Shown here: piece after piece, positions 49,626 through 57,489 of the stretch | How positions within the stretch are numbered: position 1 is the stretch's first letter | Layout: each line of letters opens with the position of its first letter | Source: Miltoncostaeales bacterium | Lineage (GTDB): Bacteria; Actinomycetota; Thermoleophilia; Miltoncostaeales; Miltoncostaeaceae | DNA: 59,050 nt | NCBI GenBank assembly: GCA_030833665.1 | Contig: JAURGT010000007.1 | Location: forward strand, 1 to 59,050 | Reading direction: 5' to 3' | The notes under the pieces: generated by a model | What the model saw: only the letters and a program-made list of their open reading frames with translations | Database searches by the model: none | Told to the model about the DNA's origin: nothing | Program-made: the position numbers and the translations under genes

Positions 49626-50312
49626 GTGGCGACTGGCGGACACATCCTCGTGGTCGATGACGAGAAGCCCATTCGCCGGCTCTTGCGCATGTACCTCGAC
49701 GACGGCGGCTACACGGTGACCGAGGCCGCCGACGGCGCCGCGGCGCTCTCGAAGATGCGCGACGGCGGCATCGACCTGGTGCTGCTCGACCTCATGCTGC
49801 CCGAGGTGGACGGGCTCGAGGTGTGCCGGCGCATCCGCGCCGATCACCCGGGCGTTCCGGTGATCATGCTCACGGCCCGCGACGACGAGGCCAGCCGCGT
49901 GACCGGCCTCGAGATGGGCGCCGACGACTACGTGACCAAGCCCTTCTCCGCGCGCGAGCTGGTGGCGCGCGTGAAGGCCGTTCTGCGTCGCGTGCAGGGC
50001 GAGGCCGATTCGGGCGCGGTGCTCCGGGCCGGCCGCGCGGAGCTCGACCCCACCAGCCGCACCTGCACCCTCGACGGCGAGGACGTCGAGCTCACCCGGC
50101 TCGAGTTCGACCTGCTGGCCGAGCTGGCCGCGCATCCGAATGTGGTGTTCACGCGGGAGCGTCTGCTCGAGCGGGTGTGGGGCTACCAGTCGGGCGTGGG
50201 CGGCAAGACGGTGGACGTGCACGTGGCCAACCTGCGCCGCAAGCTCGGCAAGGACCTTCCGATCGTCGCCGTGCGCGGGGTGGGCTACCGCCTCGACACC
50301 TCCGGGTCGTGA
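49626..50312 (+). CDS. OmpR-family response regulator
   Basis: 228 aa. The receiver domain (about 6-118) has 'ILVVDDEKPIRRLLRMYLDD' with the acidic pair, phosphoacceptor Asp55 in 'DLVLLDLMLPEVDG', Thr in 'PVIMLTARDDE' and Lys in 'GADDYVTKPFSARELV'. The C-terminal winged-helix DNA-binding domain (about 135-226) has 'VELTRLEFDLLAELAAHPNV', 'FTRERLLERVWGY', 'KTVDVHVANLRRKLG' and 'VAVRGVGYRL'. The stop overlaps the histidine kinase start. No target promoter can be assigned from the window. Confidence 0.95.
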   Translation: MATGGHILVVDDEKPIRRLLRMYLDDGGYTVTEAADGAAALSKMRDGGIDLVLLDLMLPEVDGLEVCRRIRADHPGVPVIMLTARDDEASRVTGLEMGADDYVTKPFSARELVARVKAVLRRVQGEADSGAVLRAGRAELDPTSRTCTLDGEDVELTRLEFDLLAELAAHPNVVFTRERLLERVWGYQSGVGGKTVDVHVANLRRKLGKDLPIVAVRGVGYRLDTSGS

Positions 50313-51631
50313 GCGGGCGGCAGGGGGAGGGCCCCTGGTCGCGGTTCCTCCCGGCCTCCTACCGCGGCCGCATCGCGCTGGCAATCGGGGCAGCGCTGGT
50401 GATCGCCGTGGTGGCCACGCAGCTCCTGCTGGGCCTCTTCGTGGGCACGCGGGTGCAGCGGGAGGTGACGCAGCAGCTTCGCCAGCAGGGCGAGGAGATC
50501 GCCGCGGTCGCGCGCGACGACGGGTATGCCGGCGTCGCGGCCGCGAAGAGGTTCCTGCCCGGCACGCGCGTGGTGGTGCGGCGCGACGGCGAGGTGGTGT
50601 ACTGGAGCGACCCGGTGCAGGCGCTCGAGGCGCGTGCGGTGGTGACTGAGGGCGATATCGAGGTGACCCTCGAGCGCGAGGCCGACTCCGGCGTGTGGGG
50701 CGAGTGGGTGGTGCCGGTGGTCGTGGGCGGAGTCGTCCTGGTGATCGGTGGCGCCGCATGGTGGTTGGCGGGCCTGGCGAGCCGTCGATTGCGGCGCGAG
50801 GCCCAGGCCCTGGCGGGCCAGGCCGAGCGCGTGGCCGGCGGCGACCTCGGGGCCCGGGTGGAGGTGGACGACGGTGAGCTGTCGCGCGTGGCCACTTCGC
50901 TCAACGCCATGACCGAGCAGCTGGCCGACACCGACCGCCGCCAGCGGGAGTTCCTCGCTGACGTGGCGCATGAGCTGCGAACGCCGATCACATCGATCGA
51001 CGGCTTCGCATCGGCGCTGGTGGATGGCGCCGCGCGCACGGATGAGGACCGGCGCGAGGCTGCCGAGACGATCAAGGAGGAGTCCGATCGCCTCTGCGCG
51101 CTGGTGAGCGACCTGCAGGCGCTCACCGTGGCCGATCTCGACCAGGAGGTCGCGCGAGAGCCCGTGGACCTCGTGGAGTGCTGCCGCGACGTCGTCCACC
51201 GCCTCGAGCGCACTGCGGGGGAGAATGGCGTACTGCTGCGCGGTCCGGGCGACGGGCAGGAGCCGATCGTGGCGGAGACGAACGGGGCGCACGTGGAGAC
51301 GATCTTGCAGAACCTGGCCACCAACGCGATCCGCGCGACGCCCGCGGGCGGCACGGTGAGGGTGACCGCCGCCCAGGCCGGCGGGGTCGTGGCGCTCGAG
51401 GTGGCCGACACCGGGGTGGGCATCCCCGCCGAGCACCTGCCGCGTATCTTCGACCGCATGTACCGGGTGGATACCGCTCGCGACCGCGCGTCCGGCGGCA
51501 CAGGCCTCGGCCTGGCGATCGTCAAGGGCCTCACCGACGCTCTCGGCGCCCGCGTCGAGGTGCAGAGCGCCCCGGGGGAGGGCAGCACGTTCCGGGTGCT
51601 GGTTCCCGTGGCCGCGGGGCTGGAGGCGTGA
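50309..51631 (+). CDS. Sensor histidine kinase
   Basis: 440 aa from the GTG at 50309. One membrane helix (about 22-42, IALAIGAALVIAVVATQLLL) and a second (about 132-152, VVPVVVGGVVLVIGGAAWWL) flank an extracytoplasmic sensor region of about 90 residues. A HAMP domain (RREAQALAGQAERVAGGDLG) follows, then the phosphoacceptor His221 in 'LADVAHELRTPITSIDGFAS'. ATPase boxes: 'ILQNLATNAIRATPAGG' (N), 'LEVADTGVGIPAEHLPRIFD' (G1/F) and 'GGTGLGLAIVKGL' (G2). Classic HisKA plus HATPase_c. The signal is unknown. Confidence 0.94.
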   Translation: MSGRQGEGPWSRFLPASYRGRIALAIGAALVIAVVATQLLLGLFVGTRVQREVTQQLRQQGEEIAAVARDDGYAGVAAAKRFLPGTRVVVRRDGEVVYWSDPVQALEARAVVTEGDIEVTLEREADSGVWGEWVVPVVVGGVVLVIGGAAWWLAGLASRRLRREAQALAGQAERVAGGDLGARVEVDDGELSRVATSLNAMTEQLADTDRRQREFLADVAHELRTPITSIDGFASALVDGAARTDEDRREAAETIKEESDRLCALVSDLQALTVADLDQEVAREPVDLVECCRDVVHRLERTAGENGVLLRGPGDGQEPIVAETNGAHVETILQNLATNAIRATPAGGTVRVTAAQAGGVVALEVADTGVGIPAEHLPRIFDRMYRVDTARDRASGGTGLGLAIVKGLTDALGARVEVQSAPGEGSTFRVLVPVAAGLEA

Positions 51632-52071
51632 TCTCCCGCGGCCGCGTGACCGCGCTGGTGCTCAGCGGCCTTCTGGCTGCCGGCGGCCTGATGGGGTGGG
51701 GCACCGCGTCGGCCGCGCCCGCGCTCCGCATCACGGCGTTGCGGGTGATGGAGCCCGGCGGCAAGAAGCCCGCCACGCAGCCGCTCAAGCGCGGCGTGGC
51801 CTACTCGTACCGGCTCGACTACCGCATCGGCGGGCGCTCGGTGGTGCGGGTGCGCCGGGCCGGTGCCTTCTGGTCGCCCTACGGCGACAAGCTGGTGTCG
51901 ATCCGCCCGCGCCCGCAGACTGCCGATCCCGGTCGCTACTTCGCGTCCGACCCGCTGCGCGTGGCCCGTTCGGACAGCCCCGGGGAGTACCGCCTCACAT
52001 ACTCGATCACCGCAACTGATCGCGGCGGATCCACCACCCGCACGGCCGAGTTGCGGATGAGGTTCCGCTAG
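51628..52071 (+). CDS. Secreted protein co-transcribed with the two-component system
   Basis: 147 aa. The GTG overlaps the kinase stop (GTGA), so it is translationally coupled. Signal peptide (SRGRVTALVLSGLLAAGGLM, cleavage likely after TASA). The mature part is basic and beta-rich: 'LRITALRVMEPGGKKPATQP', 'YSYRLDYRIGGRSVVRVRRA', 'YRLTYSITATDRGGSTTRTA'. The shape is reminiscent of an Ig-like/CARDB-type sandwich, but no family is recognised. It could be the ligand or a modulator of the sensor, or just an output of the system. Confidence 0.65.
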   Translation: MISRGRVTALVLSGLLAAGGLMGWGTASAAPALRITALRVMEPGGKKPATQPLKRGVAYSYRLDYRIGGRSVVRVRRAGAFWSPYGDKLVSIRPRPQTADPGRYFASDPLRVARSDSPGEYRLTYSITATDRGGSTTRTAELRMRFR

Positions 52072-52113
52072 CGGCGTAGGCTTAAGGAACTGCCGAACCA
52101 AAGGAGGCTCCCC

Positions 52114-53478
52114 GTGGCACAGCACCGGTACATGCTCCCCGAGGACCGGATCCCGGACCACTGGTACAACATCGCGGCCGACCTGCCGTCGATGCCCCCA
52201 CCGCCGCTCAACCCCGGAACGGGTGAGCCCATCGGCCCCGAGGCGCTCGCCGCGATCTTCCCGATGGCGCTGATCGAGCAGGAGGTCTCCGCCGAGCGGT
52301 ACATCCCGATTCCCGACGCCGTGCGCGAGGTCTACGCGATGTGGCGCCCCACGCCGCTCTACCGGGCCCTCGGCCTGGAGCAGGCGCTCGGCACCAACTG
52401 CAAGATCTTCTACAAGTACGAGGGTGTCTCGCCCGCGGGCAGCCACAAGCCCAACACGTCGGTCCCGCAGGCCTTCTACAACAAGCAGGCCGGCGTGCGA
52501 AAGCTCAGCACGGAGACCGGTGCCGGGCAGTGGGGCTCGTCGCTGTCGTTCGCCTGCCAGCACTTCGGCCTGGAGTGCGAGGTGTTCATGGTGCGGGTGT
52601 CCTTCGACTCCAAGCCGTACCGGCGCCTGATGATGGAGACCTGGGGCGGCACGTGCATCGCGAGCCCGTCGGAGCAGACGAACGCGGGCCGGGCGATCCT
52701 CGCCGAGAACCCGGACTCGTCGGGCAGCCTGGGCATCGCCATCAGCGAGGCCGTCGAGGTGGCCGCCACCAACGACGACACCAACTACGCCCTGGGGTCG
52801 GTGCTCAACCACGTGCTGCTGCACCAGACGGTGGTGGGGCAGGAGGCGAAGGAGCAGCTCGAGATGGCCGGGGCATACCCGGACGTCGTGGTGGGCTGCG
52901 TTGGCGGCGGCTCCAACTTCGCGGGGATCTCGTTCCCGTTCCTGCAGGACAAGATCGCCGGCCGGGATATCCGCATCGTGGCCGTCGAGCCCGCGTCGTG
53001 CCCCACGCTCACCCGTGGCACCTATGGCTACGATTTCGGCGACACGGCGCAGATGACCCCGCTGCTGCCGATGCACTCGCTGGGCCACGGCTTCATCCCG
53101 CCGTCCATTCACTCGGGAGGCCTCAGGTACCACGGGATGGCGCCGCTGGTGAGCCATGTGGTGCACACCGGGCTGGTGGAGGCCACCTCGTACTCGCAGG
53201 TGGAGTGCTTCACCGAAGCCGTGCGCTTCGCCCAGGCCGAGGGCATCATCCCGGCGCCCGAGCCGTCACACGCCATCCGCCACGTCATCGCCGAGGTGGA
53301 GCGCGCGCGGGAGGAGGGCGTGGAGAAGACGATCCTCTTCAACCTCTGCGGCCACGGCCACTTCGACATGGCGGCCTACGCCGACTTCCTCAGCGGCAAC
53401 ATGCAGGACCTCGACGTGGACGAGGGCGAGCTCGCCCGCGCCTCCGAGGCCCTGGCGGCCCTGCCGGGAATCGGCTGA
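52114..53478 (+). CDS. trpB: Tryptophan synthase beta, TrpB2 type
   Basis: 454 aa from a GTG with a near-perfect AAAGGAGG ribosome-binding site (52100-52107). 'RPTPLYRALGLEQALGTNCK', 'YEGVSPAGSHKPNTSVPQAF' (PLP lysine Lys112 in SHKPNT), 'ETGAGQWGSSLSFACQHFGL' and 'CVGGGSNFAGISFPFL' (PLP phosphate loop) identify the enzyme. The extended N-terminus (MLPEDRIPDHWYNIAADLPS) and insertions define TrpB2 rather than TrpB1. It joins indole and serine to give tryptophan. No trpA or other trp genes are near, as is common for trpB2, whose role may be indole salvage. Ends before palindrome copy B. Confidence 0.93.
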   Translation: MAQHRYMLPEDRIPDHWYNIAADLPSMPPPPLNPGTGEPIGPEALAAIFPMALIEQEVSAERYIPIPDAVREVYAMWRPTPLYRALGLEQALGTNCKIFYKYEGVSPAGSHKPNTSVPQAFYNKQAGVRKLSTETGAGQWGSSLSFACQHFGLECEVFMVRVSFDSKPYRRLMMETWGGTCIASPSEQTNAGRAILAENPDSSGSLGIAISEAVEVAATNDDTNYALGSVLNHVLLHQTVVGQEAKEQLEMAGAYPDVVVGCVGGGSNFAGISFPFLQDKIAGRDIRIVAVEPASCPTLTRGTYGYDFGDTAQMTPLLPMHSLGHGFIPPSIHSGGLRYHGMAPLVSHVVHTGLVEATSYSQVECFTEAVRFAQAEGIIPAPEPSHAIRHVIAEVERAREEGVEKTILFNLCGHGHFDMAAYADFLSGNMQDLDVDEGELARASEALAALPGIG

Positions 53479-53483
53479 TCTGA

Positions 53484-53554
53484 ACCCCGGTGTCAGGCAC
53501 TTAACCGAGCATCGCGCGAGGCGCGCGGCTCGGTTAAGTGCCTGACACCGGGGT
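53484..53554. repeat. 71-nt palindrome, copy B
   Basis: The 27-nt arms (53484-53510 and 53528-53554) are perfect reverse complements around a 17-nt loop. The outer 24 nt are identical to copy A at 12895-12955, and the flanking GA before and G after also match. Like copy A it lies between two convergent genes (trpB and the gene ending at 53557) and begins 6 nt after the trpB stop. Confidence 0.9.
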
Positions 53555-53556
53555 GC

Positions 53557-53796
53557 CTATTCCACGCTCGGGGTGGAGTCGCCCTCGTCCTCGAGCGCGG
53601 CGGCCTCCTCGGCCGCCTTGCGGGCCGCCGACTTGCCGAGGCGCCATGCGCCGTAGCAGAGCAGCAGGCCGATCACGAGGTAGGGGAGGCCGAACAGCAG
53701 GTTGTTGTCCCCGAGGAAGATCAGGAACACGATGCCCCCGACCACGAAGATCAGGCCGAGGAGCCATGTGAAGAAGACCCCGCTTGCGGTGTTCAC
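53557..53796 (-). CDS. Small two-helix membrane protein
   Basis: 79 aa from the GTG at 53796. Two hydrophobic helices (about 7-27, VFFTWLLGLIFVVGGIVFLI; about 33-50, LLFGLPYLVIGLLLCYGAW). A charged, alanine-rich tail follows (KSAARKAAEEAAALEDEGDS), likely a short cytoplasmic coiled region. Family not recognised. The start overlaps the stop of the Nfu-domain gene (GTGA), so the two are co-translated; the meaning of this pairing is unknown. Confidence 0.65.
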   Translation of the reverse strand: MNTASGVFFTWLLGLIFVVGGIVFLIFLGDNNLLFGLPYLVIGLLLCYGAWRLGKSAARKAAEEAAALEDEGDSTPSVE

Positions 53797-54077
53797 GAGG
53801 CAGCCTCCCCGAAGTGGGACTCGATGGCCTCCACCACCTGCGGGGCCAGGTCCGACCAGTCCGCGGCGTCGGTCTTGGTGACGCTCACGAAGTTGGCTGT
53901 GGCGAACACGTTGGTCACGCCATCGAGCGCGAAGATGGCCGCGCCGAGCGGGGATGCCGTCGGGTCGCTGCCCTCCGTGAAGGTCTCGGCGCCGCCGCCT
54001 GTGGAGGGGCGGTCGAGCGTGAACTTGACGGCGTTCGGGTTTGGAGTGGGCTCGGGAGAGACCTGCACCGCATGCAC
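53793..54077 (-). CDS. Standalone Nfu/NifU N-terminal-domain protein
   Basis: 94 aa. 'PEPTPNPNAVKFTLDRP' is the signature of the Nfu_N domain (scaffold protein Nfu/NifU N-terminal). 'PLGAAIFALDGVTNVFATAN' and 'FVSVTKTDAADWSDLAPQVV' complete it. In most Nfu proteins this domain precedes a CxxC iron-sulfur scaffold domain, which is absent here, so the protein cannot bind a cluster by the usual cysteines. It may act as a targeting or interaction module. GTG start at 54077; divergent from pyrE, 69 nt apart. Confidence 0.8.
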   Translation of the reverse strand: MHAVQVSPEPTPNPNAVKFTLDRPSTGGGAETFTEGSDPTASPLGAAIFALDGVTNVFATANFVSVTKTDAADWSDLAPQVVEAIESHFGEAAS

Positions 54078-54133
54078 CTTCCGGGGTCGCTTGACGCCCC
54101 AAGACTAGGCGGGTCGGCCCCCCGGGTGGTTGG

Positions 54134-54139
54134 TACGGT
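54134..54139 (+). promoter_or_regulatory. Probable -10 box TACGGT (leaderless)
   Basis: TACGGT lies 7 nt before the ATG of pyrE at 54147, with no ribosome-binding site between. Confidence 0.45.
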
Positions 54140-54146
54140 CCTCGGC

Positions 54147-54710
54147 ATGAGCAACGACGCCGAACGCCAGCGCCTGGCGGCCCTCTTGGCCGAGCGGGCC
54201 CTCTTCCGCGAGTCCGTCGTGCTGGCCTCGGGCCGGCGCTCGGACTACTACCTCGACGTGCGGCAGGTGCTGCTCGATCCCGAGGGGGCGCATCTCGCGG
54301 GGCGCCTCTCGTACCCGCTGCTGGCGCCTGCCGGCCCGCGCGCCGTCGGCGGCCTTACGCTCGGCGCGGACCCGCTCGTGTGCGCCGTGAGCGCGGCCGC
54401 ATATGCCGACGGCACCCACTGGACGGGCTTCTTCGTGCGCAAGGAGGCCAAGAAGCACGGCCTGCAGCACTGGATCGAAGGTCCCTTCGTGGAGGAGGGC
54501 ACTCCGGTGGCGATCGTGGACGACGTGCTCACCAGCGGCGGGTCGATGCTCACGGCGCTCGAGCGCGCCCGCGCGGCCGGGGCCGAGGTGGTGGCCGCGC
54601 TTGTGGTGGTCGACCGCGGCGAGGATGACGGCCGTGCGAAGGTGGAGGCCGAGCTCGGCGGAGCCCCGCTCCACGCCCTGTTCACCGCGCAGGAGCTGCT
54701 CGCCCTCTGA
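54147..54710 (+). CDS. pyrE: Orotate phosphoribosyltransferase
   Basis: 187 aa. It converts orotate and PRPP to orotidine 5'-phosphate in pyrimidine synthesis. 'ALFRESVVLASGRRSDYYLD', 'GGLTLGADPLVCAVSAAAYA' and 'GFFVRKEAKKHGLQHWIEGP' (flexible catalytic loop with Lys/His) are conserved. The PRPP-binding motif 'PVAIVDDVLTSGGSMLTALE' follows. Length as for normal PyrE. The rsgA gene follows after 17 nt. Other pyr genes are outside the window. Confidence 0.94.
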   Translation: MSNDAERQRLAALLAERALFRESVVLASGRRSDYYLDVRQVLLDPEGAHLAGRLSYPLLAPAGPRAVGGLTLGADPLVCAVSAAAYADGTHWTGFFVRKEAKKHGLQHWIEGPFVEEGTPVAIVDDVLTSGGSMLTALERARAAGAEVVAALVVVDRGEDDGRAKVEAELGGAPLHALFTAQELLAL

Positions 54711-54727
54711 CCCCCGATGCCCCCCTC

Positions 54728-55600
54728 GTGCTGCGCGTGGCCGGCCCTCTCGCCGAGGTGGCCGATGCGTCCGGCACGCGGGAGGTGCGCCTTGCCCCGC
54801 GCCTGCCGGGCGGCCCGCCGGTGGCCGGCGATCGCGTGGTGGTGGACGACACGGGCACGCAGGGGATCATCCGCGAGATCCACCCGCGGCGCACGGTGCT
54901 CGAGCGCATCGGCAGCGGGGGGCGGGTGCGGGCGGTGGTGGCAAACGCCGACCTGCTCGTGGTAGTGGCCGCGGTTGCGGAGCCGCCGCTCGTGCCGCGC
55001 CTCATCGACCGCTACGCGGTGGCCGCGGTGGCGGGCGGTCTCGACCTCGCCGTGGTGCTCACCAAGCACGACCTCCCGCATGACCCCGACGAGGTGGCCA
55101 CGGTGGTGGCCCGCCAGCGCGCGGCCGGACATGAGGTGCTCATCGGCTCTGCGCTCGACCCCGCGCTCGTCAGCCAGGTGCGCGAGCTCGTCGACGGGCG
55201 CATCGCTGCGCTCGCCGGCCATTCGGGCGTGGGCAAGTCGACGCTCACCACCGAGCTCACTGGCGTGGAGCGCGCGGTGGGTGAGGTGTCCGATCGGCTG
55301 CGAAGTGGCCGGCACACCACCACCGACCCGCGGCTCATCCCGCTCCCCGGCGGCGGCGCCGTGGTGGACACCGCCGGCGTGCGTTCATTCTGGCTGCCGC
55401 CGATGGGCGCGCCGCAGATCGCCGCGGGCTTCCCGGACATCGCCGACGCCGCATCGCGCTGCCGGTTCCCCGACTGCCGGCACATGGGCGACGCGGGATG
55501 CGCCGCGGTTGACGAGGTGGATCCCGAACGCCTGGCGTCGTACCGCGCGCTGGTGGAGGCTGCGGAGTCGGCAGAGCGATTTGCGCGAGGTCGTGATTAG
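54728..55600 (+). CDS. rsgA: Ribosome small-subunit-dependent GTPase RsgA
   Basis: 290 aa, GTG start. An OB-fold N-terminus (RVAGPLAEVADASGTREVRL) is followed by the circularly permuted GTPase order: G4 'AVVLTKHDL', then G1 'LAGHSGVGKSTLTTEL', G2 region 'SGRHTTTDPRLIPL' and G3 'VVDTAGVRSFWLPP'. The C-terminal zinc knuckle is 'CRFPDCRHMGDAGCAA' (Cys, Cys-x-His, Cys). RsgA checks maturation of the 30S subunit. GTPase motifs are complete. It is probably co-transcribed with pyrE. Confidence 0.95.
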   Translation: MLRVAGPLAEVADASGTREVRLAPRLPGGPPVAGDRVVVDDTGTQGIIREIHPRRTVLERIGSGGRVRAVVANADLLVVVAAVAEPPLVPRLIDRYAVAAVAGGLDLAVVLTKHDLPHDPDEVATVVARQRAAGHEVLIGSALDPALVSQVRELVDGRIAALAGHSGVGKSTLTTELTGVERAVGEVSDRLRSGRHTTTDPRLIPLPGGGAVVDTAGVRSFWLPPMGAPQIAAGFPDIADAASRCRFPDCRHMGDAGCAAVDEVDPERLASYRALVEAAESAERFARGRD

Positions 55601-55611
55601 TTACGTATGAT
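55581..55611 (+). promoter_or_regulatory. Possible promoter TTGCGC-19-TATGAT
   Basis: TATGAT (55606-55611) is an excellent -10 box lying in an unusually AT-rich stretch just after rsgA. TTGCGC is a weak -35 at 19 nt. The expected start near 55618 gives a leader of about 55 nt with an AGAGGT ribosome-binding site before the ATG at 55673. Confidence 0.5.
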
Positions 55612-55672
55612 GCGAACTATCGCCCATCCGGGCACATGAATCCCCAAACGCGACGCCGCGCAGAGGTACGAC

Positions 55673-55987
55673 ATGAGCACCAAGAAGACCGGCTGGGAGG
55701 CCCTCGACAAGTGGGTGGGCGGTGGAGCCCCGCCTGAGGGCGTTCCCGCCACGGGCGAGAAGAAGACCGGCTGGGAGGCCCTCGACAAGTGGGTTGGCGG
55801 CGACGCAGGGGGCGGCGGCGATGCCCCTGCCGGCGGCAAGACCACCGGCTGGGAGGCCCTCGACAAGTGGGTGGGCCCCGATGGCGCCCCCACCGAAGCC
55901 GGCGTCGCCGGTTCGGGGGCACCCGGCGGGAAGTCGTCCGGTGGCGGCTTCATGGGCTGGCTCAAGCGCCTCTTCGGCGGCAAGTAA
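55673..55987 (+). CDS. Small protein with three TGWEALDKWVG repeats
   Basis: 104 aa, no known family. Three near-identical units, 'KKTGWEALDKWVGG', 'KKTGWEALDKWVGG' and 'KTTGWEALDKWVGP' (starting about residues 4, 31 and 56), are joined by Gly/Ala/Pro-rich linkers of about 13-15 residues. It ends 'GGGFMGWLKRLFGGK', a short amphipathic basic helix that could bind membrane. No signal peptide. The repeats are also nearly identical in DNA over about 36 nt, so they arose by recent duplication or are under tight selection. Each unit could be a short helix presenting Trp residues to a partner. It has its own promoter and ribosome-binding site. Confidence 0.75.
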   Translation: MSTKKTGWEALDKWVGGGAPPEGVPATGEKKTGWEALDKWVGGDAGGGGDAPAGGKTTGWEALDKWVGPDGAPTEAGVAGSGAPGGKSSGGGFMGWLKRLFGGK

Positions 55988-56008
55988 CGCCGACGCCATG
56001 CGGGTAGC

Positions 56009-56035
56009 ATCCCCCGGGTAAGCCACCAGGGGGAT
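56009..56035 (+). promoter_or_regulatory. Hairpin covering the fba ribosome-binding site
   Basis: ATCCCCC (56009-56015) can pair with GGGGGAT (56029-56035), and GGT (56003-56005) with ACC (56036-56038). GGGGG is the likely ribosome-binding site for the ATG at 56041. A read-through transcript from the upstream gene could fold and mask it. A promoter at TAGCAT (56005-56010), if used, would start inside the hairpin and escape it. Confidence 0.35.
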
Positions 56036-56040
56036 ACCGC

Positions 56041-57114
56041 ATGGCGTCCGGCGACGCGACCATCGGCAGCATCGAGAAGATCCTCGGCAAGGACGCCAAG
56101 GGGCTGCTCGACCACCGATGCAAGACCATCCCGGCCTCGCGCATCAGCGCACCTGGCCCGGACTTCATCGATCGCGTCGTCAGCAGCAGTGACAGGCCCA
56201 TCCCGGTGCTGCGCTCGCTGCAGCAGATGTTCGACCACGGCCGCCTCGGCGGAACGGGCTACTTGTCCATCCTCCCGGTCGACCAGGGAATCGAGCACTC
56301 TGCCGGCGCGTCGTTCGCCAAGAACCCCGCCTACTTCGATCCGGCCAACATCGTCGAGCTGGCCATCGAGGGCGGCTGCAACGCCGTGGCCACGACGTCG
56401 GGCGTGCTGGGATCAGTGGCGCGCAAGTACGCGCACAAGATCCCCTTCATGCTGAAGATCAACCACAACGAGTTCCTCGGCTACCCGAATGCCTACGACC
56501 AGATCATGTTCGCGTCGGTCGAGCAGGCCCGCGACATGGGCTGCGTGGCCGTGGGCGCCACGATCTACTTCGGATCGGACGAGAGCAAGCGGCAGATCCA
56601 GGAGGTCGCGCAGGCCTTCGAGATCGCCCACGAGCTCGGAATGGCCACGGTGCTCTGGTGCTACCTGCGCAACCCGGCGTTCAAGACCGCCGACGAGGAC
56701 TTCCACACGGCCACCGACCTCACGGGCCAGGCCAACCACCTGGGCGTCACGATCCAGGCAGACATCATCAAGCAGAAGGCCCCCGACACCGCTGCGTCGG
56801 GCTTCGACACCCTCAAGTTCGGCAAGACCGACCCGCGCATGTACTCCAAGCTCATGAGCGACCACCCCATCGACATGACGCGCTACCAGGTGGCCCACTG
56901 CTACATGGGCCGTATCCCGCTGATCAACTCGGGTGGCGCCTCGGGCGACAACGATCTGCACGACGCCGTCTACACGGCGGTGGTCAACAAGCGCGCCGGC
57001 GGCACTGGCCTCATCAGCGGGCGCAAGGCGTTCCAGCGTCCGATGAAGGAGGGCGTGGGCCTGCTCAACGCCATCCAGGACGTGTACCTCTGCGACGACA
57101 TCGGCCTCGCGTAG
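56041..57114 (+). CDS. fbaB: Class I fructose-bisphosphate aldolase (FbaB/DhnA type)
   Basis: 357 aa. It closely follows Escherichia coli FbaB in order: '[20 protein letters not shown]', '[20 protein letters not shown]', '[20 protein letters not shown]', '[17 protein letters not shown]', '[20 protein letters not shown]' and '[18 protein letters not shown]'. These are the Schiff-base-forming (metal-independent) aldolases of the DhnA family, which cleave or form fructose 1,6-bisphosphate. With pyk elsewhere in the window, it serves central carbon metabolism. Strong AGGGGG ribosome-binding site. Confidence 0.94.
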   Translation: MASGDATIGSIEKILGKDAKGLLDHRCKTIPASRISAPGPDFIDRVVSSSDRPIPVLRSLQQMFDHGRLGGTGYLSILPVDQGIEHSAGASFAKNPAYFDPANIVELAIEGGCNAVATTSGVLGSVARKYAHKIPFMLKINHNEFLGYPNAYDQIMFASVEQARDMGCVAVGATIYFGSDESKRQIQEVAQAFEIAHELGMATVLWCYLRNPAFKTADEDFHTATDLTGQANHLGVTIQADIIKQKAPDTAASGFDTLKFGKTDPRMYSKLMSDHPIDMTRYQVAHCYMGRIPLINSGGASGDNDLHDAVYTAVVNKRAGGTGLISGRKAFQRPMKEGVGLLNAIQDVYLCDDIGLA

Positions 57115-57118
57115 CCGC

Positions 57119-57481
57119 ATGTACGCCCTCAACTTCTATTCGCCGCTGTTCATCGATCAGCTGCGCAAGGGGCGGAAGACCGCGACGATCCGCCTAGGCG
57201 ACAAGCGCCGCAAGTACGAGCGCGGCCAGCTGGTCTGGGTGACCGTCGGCCACCGCCACGGCCCGCGCCAGCGGCTCTTCACCGCGATCATCGATGAGGT
57301 CACCTACAAGCGGGTGGGCGACCTCACCCAGCGCGAGATCGAGCGCGACAACCCCGAGTTCCGGCTGGTCGAGGACATCATGCAGTTCCTCACCCACATC
57401 TACTCGCGTGACATCACCGAGGACGACGAGGTGACCGTGGTGCACTTCAGCGAGGTCATCGAGTTCCCGCCGCTGGACTGA
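57119..57481 (+). CDS. ASCH-domain protein
   Basis: 120 aa. '[20 protein letters not shown]' followed by '[20 protein letters not shown]' is the ASCH-domain start, with the K-x-A-T-I-R and D-K-x-x-K-Y residues lining the predicted RNA/nucleotide cleft. '[20 protein letters not shown]' and '[10 protein letters not shown]' complete the PUA-like barrel. ASCH proteins are linked to RNA binding or modification (one group are acetylcytidine amidohydrolases). It begins 4 nt after the fba stop and precedes the DUF429-like gene by 8 nt, so it is probably in one operon with them. Confidence 0.82.
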   Translation: MYALNFYSPLFIDQLRKGRKTATIRLGDKRRKYERGQLVWVTVGHRHGPRQRLFTAIIDEVTYKRVGDLTQREIERDNPEFRLVEDIMQFLTHIYSRDITEDDEVTVVHFSEVIEFPPLD

Positions 57482-57489
57482 CCCGCGCG

